A stretch of 49,684 bases of DNA from Rhodothermaceae bacterium Tc-Br11_B2g6_7 (GCA_001564055.1 LKNB01000018.1:1-49684); one strand, 5' to 3'; shown: positions 9,259 through 18,389, numbered from the stretch's first letter. A program made the numbers and translations. The notes: generated by a model not told the origin, from the sequence alone.

Positions 9259-9326
9259 CGCACCCGCGCTGCCGCTGCCGCCCCGGCATCGGTCTCTGAA
9301 CAACCTTACTATGTCTGCTTAGCGGA

Positions 9327-10949
9327 ATGACGTTTCCTTATCTTTTAACCCTGGTCATCTTCCTGCCCTTGCTCGGGGCGCTGCTTACGCTCGTGATGCG
9401 CGACGTCAGCACCGTCCGCTGGATGGCGCTGGGCACCACCGTGGCCACGTTTCTGCTATCGTGCTTGCTGTACGTCGGGTTCGACCCGGCTGCCGACCCG
9501 TCGGTGCCCCAATTCGCGGACGTTACCGGGCCGCTGATCTCGCACGCCTTCGACGTCAAGTACTTTGTGGGCATTGACGGCATCAATATTCTGCTGGTGA
9601 TGCTGACGACGCTTCTCGGGCCGATCATCGTATTGTCGTCGTGGCACTACATCGCCAAGCAACAGGCCGCCTATTATGGCTTGTTACTGCTGCTGCAAAC
9701 GGGCGTGCTGGGCGTCTTCACCAGCTTCGACCTGTTCTTCTTCTACATCTTTTTCGAGCTCACGCTCATCCCGATGTACTTCATCATCGGGATCTGGGGC
9801 GGGGAAGATCGCATTTATGCCGCCATTAAGTTCGTGATCTACACCATGGTGGGATCGCTGCTGATGCTGGCGGCCCTACTATACTTGGGGTATCTGGCAG
9901 GGAATGAGGTGAACGCGGGCGTTTTCACTACCGACTATTTCAACCTGCTTGCGCTGGAGATTCCGCTGGGCACGCAGACGTGGCTCTTCCTGCTGTTTGC
10001 CCTCGCGTTTGCCATTAAGGTACCGCTCTTTCCGTTGCACACCTGGCTGCCGGATGCGCACGTGCAAGCGCCCACGGGGGGCTCCGTGGTGCTGGCCGGG
10101 GTGTTGCTGAAGATGGGTACCTATGGCCTGCTGCGGTTCTGCCTGCCACTGTTTCCGAATGCCTCCTTCTCGTGGGCGCTGCCCGCGGCCGTGCTGGGCG
10201 TTATCGGTATCATCTATGGGGCCCTCGTCGCGCGAGCTCAGCCTGATGCCAAAAAGCTCATCGCGTATTCCTCGGTGAGCCACCTCGGCTTCATCGTGAT
10301 TGGCCTGTTTGCCTTCACCATCGAAGCCATGCAAGGGGCGCTGCTCCAGATGATCAACCACGGCATCTCCACAGGTGCCCTCTTCCTCTTGCTGGGCATG
10401 CTTTACGAGCGGCGCCACACCCGGTTGATGACAGACTATGGCGGCATCGCGAAATCCGTACCCCTACTGACGTTCTTTATGGTTTTCTCCGTGCTCGCCT
10501 CCGCTGGATTGCCGGGCCTTAACGGGTTTGTGGGCGAGTTCATGATCCTGCTTGGCGCCTTCAAGAGCACCGTCATCGGCAGCCCGGGCCTCATTGCCCT
10601 GGCGACCACGGGTGTTATTCTGGCTGCTGTGTACCTGCTCTGGATGCTGTATCGGGTCTTCTGGGGGCCGATCACGGATCAAGCGAACGCCGAAATGGAT
10701 GACTTGAACGGACGCGAGTTTGCGATCCTGGCGCCACTGGCCGCCCTGATGCTCTTCATCGGCTTTGTGCCCCAGCCCTTTCTTGACAAGAGCGATGTTG
10801 CCATGCAGCATCTGCTGGATACGGTAGAGGCCAAGCAGGCCTCTATCGCCGAGGCGGCCGCCGATGAGTCGCCCGCACCGCCCGCCGCCCGAGCTGCTTT
10901 TGATGGAACGACATTTTCCGTAGAGACAAACCACCGGCCTGTGCCCTAA
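9327..10949 (+). CDS. nuoM: NADH-quinone oxidoreductase subunit M
   Basis: The 540-residue proton-channel subunit of complex I has about 14 TM helices. Family marks are FFEL (TM5 Glu), KVPLFPLHTWLPDAHVQAP (TM7), LLKMGTYGLLRF (TM8 Lys) and the downstream YSSVSHLGF. The last 40 residues are a hydrophilic Ala/Glu-rich tail that is longer than usual and looks disordered. It is separated from nuoL by 68 bp. The next gene is not nuoN but a small pterin enzyme. Confidence 0.95.
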   Translation: MTFPYLLTLVIFLPLLGALLTLVMRDVSTVRWMALGTTVATFLLSCLLYVGFDPAADPSVPQFADVTGPLISHAFDVKYFVGIDGINILLVMLTTLLGPIIVLSSWHYIAKQQAAYYGLLLLLQTGVLGVFTSFDLFFFYIFFELTLIPMYFIIGIWGGEDRIYAAIKFVIYTMVGSLLMLAALLYLGYLAGNEVNAGVFTTDYFNLLALEIPLGTQTWLFLLFALAFAIKVPLFPLHTWLPDAHVQAPTGGSVVLAGVLLKMGTYGLLRFCLPLFPNASFSWALPAAVLGVIGIIYGALVARAQPDAKKLIAYSSVSHLGFIVIGLFAFTIEAMQGALLQMINHGISTGALFLLLGMLYERRHTRLMTDYGGIAKSVPLLTFFMVFSVLASAGLPGLNGFVGEFMILLGAFKSTVIGSPGLIALATTGVILAAVYLLWMLYRVFWGPITDQANAEMDDLNGREFAILAPLAALMLFIGFVPQPFLDKSDVAMQHLLDTVEAKQASIAEAAADESPAPPAARAAFDGTTFSVETNHRPVP

Positions 10950-11002
10950 GCATGGGGCGGTGGCTCCCGGTACCCTTTCTTTTTCAACTGAACCCTGATC
11001 CC

Positions 11003-11299
11003 ATGGCTGATCTCGAACCGCTTTCCCAGGAAGAAATCACTGACGCCCTTGCCGGTCTGGACGGCTGGACCTTTGAAGACGATGCCATCACGCGGTCGTT
11101 TTCGTTCTCCGACTTCCGTGCGGCCGTTAGCTTTATTGTCCGCCTCTCGTACTACGCAGAGGAGTACAATCATCATCCGGAGCTACATAACGTCTACAAC
11201 AGCGTGACGGTGACGCTGACCACCCACGACGCTGGCAATAAAGTAACGGGGATGGATGTAGCCTTGGCTCGTGAGATTGACGGGTTTTCGTGGGTGTAA
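11003..11299 (+). CDS. phhB: pterin-4a-carbinolamine dehydratase
   Basis: The 98-residue protein matches the PCD/DCoH family. It has WTFEDDAITRSFSF at the start, then AEEYNHHPELHNVYNSV with the catalytic His pair, then the TTHDAG segment and a C-terminal DVALAREIDGF. The enzyme dehydrates 4a-hydroxytetrahydropterin to regenerate the pterin cofactor used by aromatic amino acid hydroxylases; related proteins take part in molybdopterin metabolism. The start is the ATG at 11003. It sits between nuoM and nuoN on the same strand (53 and 60 bp gaps), an unusual position. Nothing in the sequence links it functionally to complex I. Confidence 0.9.
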   Translation: MADLEPLSQEEITDALAGLDGWTFEDDAITRSFSFSDFRAAVSFIVRLSYYAEEYNHHPELHNVYNSVTVTLTTHDAGNKVTGMDVALAREIDGFSWV

Positions 11300-11359
11300 T
11301 TTTCTGTTTTTCCGCCCGGGGTGTTCTCGGGCACCTAATGACTTCTTTTTGATGACGCT

Positions 11360-12853
11360 ATGGATCTCTCTCAGGCTTACGACGCAATGCTTGGCGACCT
11401 CGCGGGGGCGTTTCCCCTTGTGTTGCTCGCCGTAGCGGGGCTGGTGATCGTCGTATGGGATGCCTTCCGCAATAACGACCCGCTGCTGCCCTATATCGCC
11501 GGCGGTGCGCTGGCTATTGGCCTCGTGTTCGAAGGCAGCCAGCTGGCGTCTGAGCAAACCACCCTGTTCTATGGTAACATCCGTGCCGGTGGGTTTGCTG
11601 CCTTTATCAATATGGTATTGCTGGGGGGGACGCTACTGTCCGTCGTGCTGTCGGTACCATACCTGCGGCAAATCAAGCACGCCTACGGGGAGGTTTATGC
11701 GTTGATGCTCTTCGCCACCGTGGGGATGATGGCTTTGGCTACCGGTAACAGCCTGATTATGCTGTTTGTGGGGCTGGAGACGATGAGTGTGTGTCTCTAT
11801 ATCCTCGTAGGTCTGGTGCGTAAGGATGAAGGGTCCATTGAAAGTGCCTTCAAGTATTTCGTGTTGGGGGCGTTTGCCACGGGCTTTTTCTTGTATGGTA
11901 TTGCCCTGCTCTACGGGGCTACGGGCACCGTGTACTTGCACGAGATGCAGTCGGGCTTTGCGCAAAGCGGCGCTACGACGATGTTCTGGGCCGGTGTGGG
12001 CCTGCTGCTCGTCGGGTTCTTCTTTAAGGTGAGCGCGGTCCCGTTTCACATGTGGACGCCGGACGCGTACCAGGGTGCGCCTACGACGCTTACCGGATAC
12101 ATGTCGACGACCTCAAAAGCGGCGGCCTTTACAGCGCTCATTCTGGTACTCTACTACGCGCTCCCCCCTGAACGCTGGACGACCGTCCTCGCGGTGGTTG
12201 CTGTCCTTACCATGGTCGCCGGCAACGTGCTGGCGCTTGCGCAGGATAACGTCAAGCGCATGCTGGCCTACTCGTCCATTGCGCACGGAGGGTATATCTT
12301 GGTGGGGCTGGCCGCAGGAACGGCTGCCGGCTATTCGGGCGCCCTATACTACCTGTTGATTTACTCCATCATGAACATCGGCGCGTTTGGCGTCATAGCG
12401 CTGTTGGAGTGGGATGGCAAGATCGGCCGCGAACAAACCATGGAGTCGCTATCCGGGATTGGCACGCAGCGTCCATTTTTGGGGCTGGCCATGGCAGTGT
12501 TCATGTTCAGCCTGATTGGCTTTCCACCCTTTGGGGGGTTCTTTGGAAAGGTGGCCGTGTTTGGTCCGGCCATTGATGCCGGGCTGACGTGGCTGGCTGT
12601 GATTGGCCTATTGGCCAGCGTAGCTTCGGCAGGATACTACCTCCGCGTCGTGTACGTCTTTTCATTTAAGTCTGCCGATGAGCGCCCTGCAGAAGCGCCT
12701 GCCACCGGCACAGGCTTCAACGTGCCATTCTCATCCCTTGCCGTGCTCTCCCTGTGTGTAGTGCTGCTCGTGGTCGTCGGCTTCATCCCGGGCCTGCGCG
12801 ATGTTACGACCCATTATTTCATTGACATGGCCGTAGCAGCGGGCACCTTGTAG
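11360..12853 (+). CDS. nuoN: NADH-quinone oxidoreductase subunit N
   Basis: The 497-residue third antiporter-like subunit of complex I has about 14 TM helices. Key segments are LETMSVCLYILVG (TM5 Glu), FFKVSAVPFHMWTPDAYQGAP (TM7), TTSKAAAFTALI (TM8 Lys) and the LAYSSIAHGGY loop. The fold and motifs are those of NuoN. It closes the nuo cluster and faces a convergent gene of unknown function 80 bp downstream. No intrinsic terminator with a T run is obvious in that gap. Confidence 0.95.
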   Translation: MDLSQAYDAMLGDLAGAFPLVLLAVAGLVIVVWDAFRNNDPLLPYIAGGALAIGLVFEGSQLASEQTTLFYGNIRAGGFAAFINMVLLGGTLLSVVLSVPYLRQIKHAYGEVYALMLFATVGMMALATGNSLIMLFVGLETMSVCLYILVGLVRKDEGSIESAFKYFVLGAFATGFFLYGIALLYGATGTVYLHEMQSGFAQSGATTMFWAGVGLLLVGFFFKVSAVPFHMWTPDAYQGAPTTLTGYMSTTSKAAAFTALILVLYYALPPERWTTVLAVVAVLTMVAGNVLALAQDNVKRMLAYSSIAHGGYILVGLAAGTAAGYSGALYYLLIYSIMNIGAFGVIALLEWDGKIGREQTMESLSGIGTQRPFLGLAMAVFMFSLIGFPPFGGFFGKVAVFGPAIDAGLTWLAVIGLLASVASAGYYLRVVYVFSFKSADERPAEAPATGTGFNVPFSSLAVLSLCVVLLVVVGFIPGLRDVTTHYFIDMAVAAGTL

Positions 12854-12933
12854 TTCATGGATGTGATTGGTGGCGCCTTACCGATGGCTATGGCCGTCCA
12901 TAGAGGACGCCCAGGCCGGTGCTGGAGTCCGCT

Positions 12934-13242
12934 TTAATCTGAAGAGGGCCCGTGCATGCCCCAGTGGGTGTCGTGTGCAAGTGCCTTGAAATGATTGCGC
13001 GCATCGCGATAGAAGAGGTGCACGTTCTTTACATGGGCGTCGTCTTCGCGCCCGGTGAGTTCGTCGGTGTAATAGATCGTGCTGCCGTCCCGTCCGGCAT
13101 ATATCCCCTCCGAAATGCCCTTTTGGTCTACGACGTATAGCGTAGCCCCTTCCAGATTTAGAAATTCACCAAGAGCGGAGAGCGGGTCTTGCTCTTTGTC
13201 TTGCGAGACCAGCGTTTTCAGGTCGGGCTTGCGTTCTGGCAT
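12934..13242 (-). CDS. small soluble protein of unknown function
   Basis: A 102-residue protein starting at the ATG 13242 (MPERKPDLKTL). The frame is open upstream to 13392, but that part lacks coding character. The sequence has a beta-rich core (GATLYVVDQKGISEGIYAG, then STIYYTDELTG and VKNVHLFYRDARNH). Alternating hydrophobic strands suggest a small open barrel or PH-like fold. I do not recognise the family. It is convergent with nuoN and divergent from the superoxide dismutase gene. Confidence 0.65.
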   Translation of the reverse strand: MPERKPDLKTLVSQDKEQDPLSALGEFLNLEGATLYVVDQKGISEGIYAGRDGSTIYYTDELTGREDDAHVKNVHLFYRDARNHFKALAHDTHWGMHGPSSD

Positions 13243-13499
13243 GAGGGCCTTCGTTTTGTGAAAAGAGTATGGACTAAAAAGGCCAATCTCCCGGGCGGTT
13301 TCGGGGCGGAGCGGACGTAACCTGAATTTGGTACCAACCTCCGGTATTTGTAGTGGGAGAGGCGACAGAAACAACTGCTGTGGCGAATGCAATAAGCTGT
13401 TAACGAAGCGTGCCGCTGCGCCGTACCAACGAACGTATGAGGGATCGTGCAGTAACTCTACCCTAATTCGTCATCAACTCCCCAAAAATCTCTCTCATT

Positions 13500-14117
13500 A
13501 TGGCTTTTACGCTGCCAGATCTTCCTTACGCGCACGACGCCCTCGAGCCTGTTATTGATGCCACTACCATGCACGTGCATCATGGCAAGCACCATCAGGG
13601 CTACACCAATAAGTTGAATAATGCACTGGAGGGCCATACGGAGCTGCAGAATCGTTCCATTGAGGAATTGCTGCGCGGCATAAAAACGCTGGTACCGGCG
13701 GAGATACGTACCGCCGTGCGAAATAGTGGAGGCGGGTTTGCCAACCACCGCCTGTTCTGGGAAGTGATGTCGCCCGACGGTGGAGGGACGCCTTCAGGCG
13801 CGCTGGCTACCGCCATTGATGAGGCGTTTGGGTCGTACAGTGCTTTTAAGGAGGCCTTCGCGTCTGCAGCCGGTGGTCGCTTTGGTAGTGGATGGGCTTG
13901 GCTCGTGGTTGATAAAAATCATGAGCTGGCCGTATATTCCACAGCCAACCAGGATAGCCCGCTGATGGAAGGCGACACGCCTATCCTGGGGCTGGACGTG
14001 TGGGAGCATGCCTACTACCTGCACTATCAGAACCGCCGCGGCGATTATGTGCAACAGTTTTTCGATGTGATTGACTGGTCTGCTGTGGACGCGAAGTACG
14101 CCGAGACGACCTCTTAA
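13500..14117 (+). CDS. sodA: superoxide dismutase, Mn-type
   Basis: The 205-residue enzyme dismutates superoxide to oxygen and hydrogen peroxide in the cytoplasm. The metal ligands are His27 (HVHHGKHH), His83 (FANHRLFW), Asp166 and His170 (LDVWEHAYY). The second-sphere Gln151 in TANQDSPL is in the Mn-type position rather than the Fe-type one, so Mn is the likely metal, though cambialistic use is possible. Length and the absence of a signal peptide are normal for the family. It is followed 37 bp downstream by a strong terminator and so is monocistronic. It stands between complex I and the Mrp antiporter, a source-and-defence arrangement with respiration. Confidence 0.95.
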   Translation: MAFTLPDLPYAHDALEPVIDATTMHVHHGKHHQGYTNKLNNALEGHTELQNRSIEELLRGIKTLVPAEIRTAVRNSGGGFANHRLFWEVMSPDGGGTPSGALATAIDEAFGSYSAFKEAFASAAGGRFGSGWAWLVVDKNHELAVYSTANQDSPLMEGDTPILGLDVWEHAYYLHYQNRRGDYVQQFFDVIDWSAVDAKYAETTS

Positions 14118-14154
14118 AAACGCTACGTGCTTTTGGCACTGGCGCAGGACCAAC

Positions 14155-14188
14155 AAGCAGCGGCATGCACTGCCGCTGCTTAATTTTT
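14155..14188 (+). terminator. intrinsic terminator of sodA
   Basis: A perfect 11-bp stem, AAGCAGCGGCA (14155-14165) with TGCCGCTGCTT (14171-14181), has a 5-nt loop and is followed by AATTTTT. It separates sodA from the Mrp operon. Confidence 0.92.
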
Positions 14189-14194
14189 GGGCTT

Positions 14195-14219
14195 GTTGGA
14201 AAATTTATATACGTCCAAC
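14195..14219 (+). promoter_or_regulatory. inverted repeat around an AT-rich promoter-like core
   Basis: GTTGGA (14195-14200) and TCCAAC (14214-14219) are perfect inverted arms around a 13-bp AT-rich core with the -10-like stretch TTTATATA. The site lies just after the sodA terminator and about 160 bp before the first Mrp gene. It may be the Mrp promoter with an operator, or the first hairpin of the leader RNA. Evidence is symmetry and position only. Confidence 0.4.
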
Positions 14220-14281
14220 CATATGTCTCTGATGAACTTATGGGGATGATTGATGGCGCAAGGGGCAAAAGCCTTGAGTAC

Positions 14282-14352
14282 CTGCCGTCAGGATTGTATC
14301 CTTTCGTTTCTGTTATCCTACGGCAGCGCATACACGCTGCGCACGTTCTTTT
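14282..14352 (+). promoter_or_regulatory. Mrp leader with two mutually exclusive hairpins
   Basis: CTGCCGT (14282-14288) can pair with ACGGCAG (14320-14326), enclosing a small AGGAT/ATCCT hairpin (14290-14302). The alternative GCAGCG (14323-14328) pairs with CGCTGC (14335-14340) and is followed by a T-rich GTTCTTTTG. The two stems share bases 14323-14326, so only one can form at a time, the usual logic of an attenuator or riboswitch expression platform. The second stem is only 6 bp and its T run is broken, so the call is tentative. Confidence 0.35.
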
Positions 14353-14374
14353 GAGTTAATCCCCCTCAGGCGTT

Positions 14375-14710
14375 TTGTACATTGAGCCAACAAATGTAGC
14401 CACGTGGGTTGCGGTGGTCGTGTTTGCTGCCCTAAGTCTGGCCCTGGTGCTGGCCTTTATCAGGCTCATGCTGGGGCCGTCCCTGGCAGACCGGATTGTG
14501 GCGCTGGATCTCGTGGCCTACCTGGCGGTGGCCTTCATGGTGTCGTATGCAATTGTAACCGACGAAATCTACTTCCTGGATCCAGCCCTTGTGCTGGCGC
14601 TGGTTGCCTTTCTCGGGACGCTCGCCTTTGCACGCTTTATGGAGCATCGCGCCACAGACCATATAGCAGACTCTGACCCCACCCCGCATCCTCAGCGTAC
14701 CCATGATTGA
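14375..14710 (+). CDS. mrpF: Mrp Na+/H+ antiporter subunit F
   Basis: The 111-residue protein has three TM helices and the family motif RLMLGPSLADRIVALD. MrpF is a small subunit of the multi-subunit Na+(Li+)/H+ antiporter. No ATG is usable at the start: the frame is bounded by a TAA at 14357 and the first plausible initiator is TTG at 14375 (MYIEPTNVATW), a rare start that may lower expression or be leader-controlled. The hydrophilic C-terminal tail (about 20 residues) is longer than in most MrpF. It overlaps mrpG by 8 bp. It is the first gene of the operon, whereas in the classical order it is sixth. Confidence 0.88.
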   Translation: MYIEPTNVATWVAVVVFAALSLALVLAFIRLMLGPSLADRIVALDLVAYLAVAFMVSYAIVTDEIYFLDPALVLALVAFLGTLAFARFMEHRATDHIADSDPTPHPQRTHD

Positions 14711-15050
14711 GATTCTGGCTACTGTATTTCTGCTCAGCGGAACCGTCTTCGCGGTGGTGGCGGGGATTGGTGTGGCCCGCCTCCCCGACGTACCCATGCG
14801 CATGCATGCGTCCACCAAGGCCGGCACCTTGGGCGTCGCGCTCATTACCACAGCAGTTATCTTTCTTCATCTCGACGACCTCAGCGTGGTGACGAAGGCT
14901 ATTGCCCTCATTCTCTTTATGCTGCTGACGGCACCCATCGCCGCGCACATGATTGGCCGGGCGGCCTATCTTTCCAAAGTAAAGCTTTGGGAAGAGACGC
15001 AAATCGACGAACTGGCTGAACACATCGAACGCGAAGGAAAACTCCACTAA
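14703..15050 (+). CDS. mrpG: Mrp Na+/H+ antiporter subunit G
   Basis: The 115-residue protein has three TM helices and the MrpG signature ARLPDVPMRMHASTKAGTLG, followed by a C-terminal charged tail (WEETQIDELAEHIE). It is a structural subunit of the Mrp complex in the inner membrane. Its ATG lies inside the end of mrpF (8-bp overlap), implying coupled translation. Length is typical. Confidence 0.92.
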   Translation: MIEILATVFLLSGTVFAVVAGIGVARLPDVPMRMHASTKAGTLGVALITTAVIFLHLDDLSVVTKAIALILFMLLTAPIAAHMIGRAAYLSKVKLWEETQIDELAEHIEREGKLH

Positions 15051-15113
15051 GAAGGTACGAGCCTACGCGCTTGTGCTGCCCCCCTTGTGCCCTGTGTTGT
15101 AACGGAATCATCT

Positions 15114-17501
15114 ATGGCCATCCTGCTCATTGTTTTTTCTGGATTTGCACTGTCGCTTCTGGCGCCATGGCTGACGCAGCCGTTGGGCAAAGCGGCGGGC
15201 TGGGTCTTTGCGTTAGTGCCCGTAGGTATTGTAGCCGGCCTTGCCACGTACACGGGGGCAATTGCTGCAGGAGAGACGGTTTCTGTCTCATACGACTGGA
15301 TCTCGATCACGGCGTTTGACGTCACGCTCAGCTTCTATCTGGATGGGCTCAGCCTCTTCTTCGGACTGCTGGTGAGCGGAGTAGGGGCCCTGATCTACGT
15401 GTATGGCGGTGGGTATTTGGAGAAGCATCACCATCTGGGGCGGTTTTTCTCCTACCTCTCCATGTTTATGGCCGCCATGATGGGGATGGTGCTGGCAGAC
15501 AACCTGCTGACCTTTTACATCTTCTTTGAGCTCACGAGTTTTGCCTCGTTCATGCTCATCGGGTTTAACCACGACAACGCAGGATCGCGTCGCTCGGCGT
15601 GGCAGGCCTTGCTGGTGACGAAGGCTGGGGGGCTGGCCATGCTCATCGGCTTCCTGCTTATCCATCAGGTGACGGGGACGATGCAGATCTCCGAGATCAT
15701 CCAGATGGGCGGGCTCATCACCGGTAGCGAGTTCTATTTGGCGATTCTACTGCTGGTGCTGGGTGGGGCCTTTACCAAGTCCGCCCAGTTTCCGTTTTAC
15801 TTCTGGCTCCCGAATGCCATGAAGGCGCCGACCCCCGTCAGCGCCTATCTGCATTCGGCGACCATGGTGAAGGCCGGCATCTACGTGCTGGCCCGCCTGC
15901 ACCCGGCGTTATCGGGTACGCCCGAATGGATCGCAATTGTGACAGGCTTTGGCGCCGTAACCATGCTGATGAGCGCCTGGCTCGCGCTTCAGTATACCGA
16001 TATGAAGGGCATCCTCGCCTATACGACTGTCATGGCCCTGGGCCTGCTCACTATGATGTTGGGCGTAGGTTCGGAAATTGCCATCAAGGCATGCATGCTG
16101 TTTGTGCTCGTGCATGCGCTGTATAAGGCCTCACTCTTTATGATCGCTGGGGCTGTGGACCACGGCATCCACGAGCGCGATGTCACCAAACTCGGAGGGC
16201 TGCGGCATGCCATGCCAATCACGGCAGGTGCGGCCGTCCTCGCGGGGTTGTCAATGGCCGGCTTGCCGCCCTTCTTTGGCTTTATAGGAAAAGAGATTGT
16301 GTACGAGGCCGCCCTGAACGGCGGCGTCGCGGAAACGCTACTGGCTGTTACGTCTCTGTTAGCCAATATAGCGCTGGTAGCCGGAGCTGGACTTCTGGTG
16401 GCGCGGCCGTTCTTTGGAAAGCCCACGGCGATTGCGAAAAAGGCCCATGCCGCCCCCGTATCCCTGTACATCGGTCCTGTGGTGCTGGCTGGGCTTGGCC
16501 TCGCCCTGGGCCTCTTTCCCGGGCCGTTTGGCGAGCTCTTCCTCCTGCCTGCGGTCGCGGCCGTGACCGGGGAGCCCGTCGAATTCAGCCTTTATCTCTG
16601 GCATGGCTTTACCATCGAGCTGGCCATGAGCGTAGTCACCGTGGCGGCCGGCGTAGGTCTTTACCTTGGATGGGATGCCATGCGGCGCACGGTGGCGGCC
16701 CGCGGGTTTGAGCGGTGGCTCGGCACGGGGCTCGATCGGGGCTACGACCACACCATCAACGGTATTCTGGCTTTTGGGAAGTGGCAGACCCGGCTCTTGC
16801 AAAATGGATACCTCCGTAACTACATGACGACCATCCTTAGCGTTGGGGTGGTGCTGATTGCGGTAAGCTACATCCGTGGGGGGCTGTTTGCCTGGCCTGC
16901 AGAGGCGATGGGGCCCATCGAATTGCACGAGTGGGTGCTGAGTGCCCTGATCCTTGGCTCTGCCCTTGGGACGATCCTGTTTACCTCCAGGCTATCGGCC
17001 ATTGCCGCGCTCGGGATTGCAGGCTTCAGCATTGCCTTGATGTATCTCTCGTTCGGTGCACCAGACCTGGCGAAGACCCAGTTCCTGGTAGAGACGCTCA
17101 CCGTCATTCTCTTCGTGCTGGTTCTGGTCCGCCTCCCTAACCTGAAGGAACCGGCCTCGCGTACAGGAAAGGCGCGCGACGCCATTATAGCGCTTAGTGT
17201 TGGGGCGCTCATGACGCTTTTGATGCTTGCGGCGCTGCGTCTGCCCTTCGATAGCAATATGGCCACGTATTATGCGCAGAACACCTACACCCTGGGCGAG
17301 GGGCGCAACATCGTCAATACCATCCTGGTGGATTTCCGGGCGCTGGACACGTTCGGCGAGATCGCTGTGTTGCTGGTCGCAGGGTTTGGGATTTATGCCC
17401 TGCTGGTGCTGGGGCGGAAGGACGATGACGACGCGCCAGCCGATGACGACCCCTCTCGCCCCGATATCTCTACTCCTGTATCAACCACGGAGACGGCCTG
17501 A
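15114..17501 (+). CDS. mrpA: Mrp Na+/H+ antiporter subunit A
   Basis: The 795-residue protein is the large ion-translocating subunit, related to NuoL. The antiporter core shows FFELTSFASFMLIGFN (TM5 Glu), FTKSAQFPFYFWLPNAM (TM7 Lys) and the TM8 SATMVKAG. The extra C-terminal region (about residue 600 on) holds the DUF4040/MbhE-like helices, including LSFGAPDLAKTQFLVETL. It ends in an acidic Asp-rich tail. I start at the ATG 15114 (MAILLIVFSGFAL). It is followed after only 3 bp by mrpB. MrpA carries one of the two antiporter channels of the complex and the site proposed for Na+ transport. Confidence 0.95.
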   Translation: MAILLIVFSGFALSLLAPWLTQPLGKAAGWVFALVPVGIVAGLATYTGAIAAGETVSVSYDWISITAFDVTLSFYLDGLSLFFGLLVSGVGALIYVYGGGYLEKHHHLGRFFSYLSMFMAAMMGMVLADNLLTFYIFFELTSFASFMLIGFNHDNAGSRRSAWQALLVTKAGGLAMLIGFLLIHQVTGTMQISEIIQMGGLITGSEFYLAILLLVLGGAFTKSAQFPFYFWLPNAMKAPTPVSAYLHSATMVKAGIYVLARLHPALSGTPEWIAIVTGFGAVTMLMSAWLALQYTDMKGILAYTTVMALGLLTMMLGVGSEIAIKACMLFVLVHALYKASLFMIAGAVDHGIHERDVTKLGGLRHAMPITAGAAVLAGLSMAGLPPFFGFIGKEIVYEAALNGGVAETLLAVTSLLANIALVAGAGLLVARPFFGKPTAIAKKAHAAPVSLYIGPVVLAGLGLALGLFPGPFGELFLLPAVAAVTGEPVEFSLYLWHGFTIELAMSVVTVAAGVGLYLGWDAMRRTVAARGFERWLGTGLDRGYDHTINGILAFGKWQTRLLQNGYLRNYMTTILSVGVVLIAVSYIRGGLFAWPAEAMGPIELHEWVLSALILGSALGTILFTSRLSAIAALGIAGFSIALMYLSFGAPDLAKTQFLVETLTVILFVLVLVRLPNLKEPASRTGKARDAIIALSVGALMTLLMLAALRLPFDSNMATYYAQNTYTLGEGRNIVNTILVDFRALDTFGEIAVLLVAGFGIYALLVLGRKDDDDAPADDDPSRPDISTPVSTTETA

Positions 17502-17504
17502 CCC

Positions 17505-17978
17505 ATGTACACGCTGATCCTACGTACGGCGGCAAAGCTGATTGTCCCGTTGTTGTTGCTTTTCTCGATCTTTATCCTCCTACGCGGCCACGACGAGCCA
17601 GGCGGTGGATTTATTGGAGGGTTGATTGCCGCAAGTGCCTTCGCGCTTCTCGCTGCCGCTTTTGGTACGCAACCGGCGCGCAGGGCGCTGATCGCAAACC
17701 CCCTGGAGCTTATGAGTGTGGGGCTGGCCATTGCGTTCGTCACCGGGCTTTTCCCGTTGTTGTTGGGGCAGCCGCTCTTTTCCGGCCTATGGGTGGAGTT
17801 TACCCTGCTTGGTACAGCTATAAAGCTTGGCTCCCCGATCATTTTTGACGTGGGCATTTTCTTGCTTGTTGTGGGCACGGTACTGACCGTGGTGTTTGAG
17901 CTGGATACCGATGGCATATCGTTTTTTCCATCAGAGGCTACTGTGGACGCGCGGGGCCCTACACGGACCCAACCGTAG
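17505..17978 (+). CDS. mrpB: Mrp Na+/H+ antiporter subunit B
   Basis: The 157-residue four-helix protein has the MrpB motif [14 protein letters not shown] followed by TM segments, and [12 protein letters not shown] near the end. It stands 3 bp after mrpA, and in the complex it packs against the MrpA C-terminus. The short C-terminal tail is hydrophilic. Length and motifs agree with the family. Confidence 0.94.
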   Translation: MYTLILRTAAKLIVPLLLLFSIFILLRGHDEPGGGFIGGLIAASAFALLAAAFGTQPARRALIANPLELMSVGLAIAFVTGLFPLLLGQPLFSGLWVEFTLLGTAIKLGSPIIFDVGIFLLVVGTVLTVVFELDTDGISFFPSEATVDARGPTRTQP

Positions 17979-18020
17979 CGCCCCACACCTTCACTCCTTT
18001 GTCTGACCTCGTCTGCTATT

Positions 18021-18389
18021 ATGGAAATCTTGCTCGCCTTCGTTGTCGGTGGCCTCTTTGCGGCCAGCGTGTACCTGATTTTGAGGCGTAACCTGGTGCG
18101 TCTCATTATCGGCATCGTGCTCTTGTCCAACGCTGTTAACCTGCTCATCTTCACGATGGGCCGCATGACTCGTGGAGAGCCCGGTTTCATCCCGGTGGGG
18201 CAGGAGTTGCCCCCCGAAGTGATAGCCAACCCACTTTCGCAGGCGCTCATTCTTACAGCTATCGTGATTGGTTTTGGTCTCTTGGCCTTCACCCTCGTCT
18301 TGGTGTACCGCACCAACAAGGACAGCATCCTGGTTGACTCGGACGACCTGCGCGATGAGGAGATCGATCCCAGCGTCTATCACAAATGA
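18021..18389 (+). CDS. mrpC: Mrp Na+/H+ antiporter subunit C
   Basis: The 122-residue protein is the NuoK-like subunit of the Mrp antiporter with three TM helices. The typical segments are YLILRRNLVRLIIGIVLLSNAVN, of which the NAVNLLIF part matches NuoK TM2, then DPLPQAL-type sequence seen here as NPLSQALILTAIVIG. The C-terminal 25 residues are acidic and soluble. It lies 42 bp after mrpB and 47 bp before mrpD. Confidence 0.93.
   Translation: MEILLAFVVGGLFAASVYLILRRNLVRLIIGIVLLSNAVNLLIFTMGRMTRGEPGFIPVGQELPPEVIANPLSQALILTAIVIGFGLLAFTLVLVYRTNKDSILVDSDDLRDEEIDPSVYHK

Noticed and set aside
11306-11335. GCCCG/CGGGC hairpin after the pterin dehydratase gene
   Set aside because: Short stem without a following T run, and nuoN is in the same direction, so I do not call it a terminator.
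17393-18328. 311-codon minus-strand frame across mrpB and mrpC
   Set aside because: Antisense to two clear Mrp genes with Ser/Arg/Thr-rich content typical of a reversed membrane gene.
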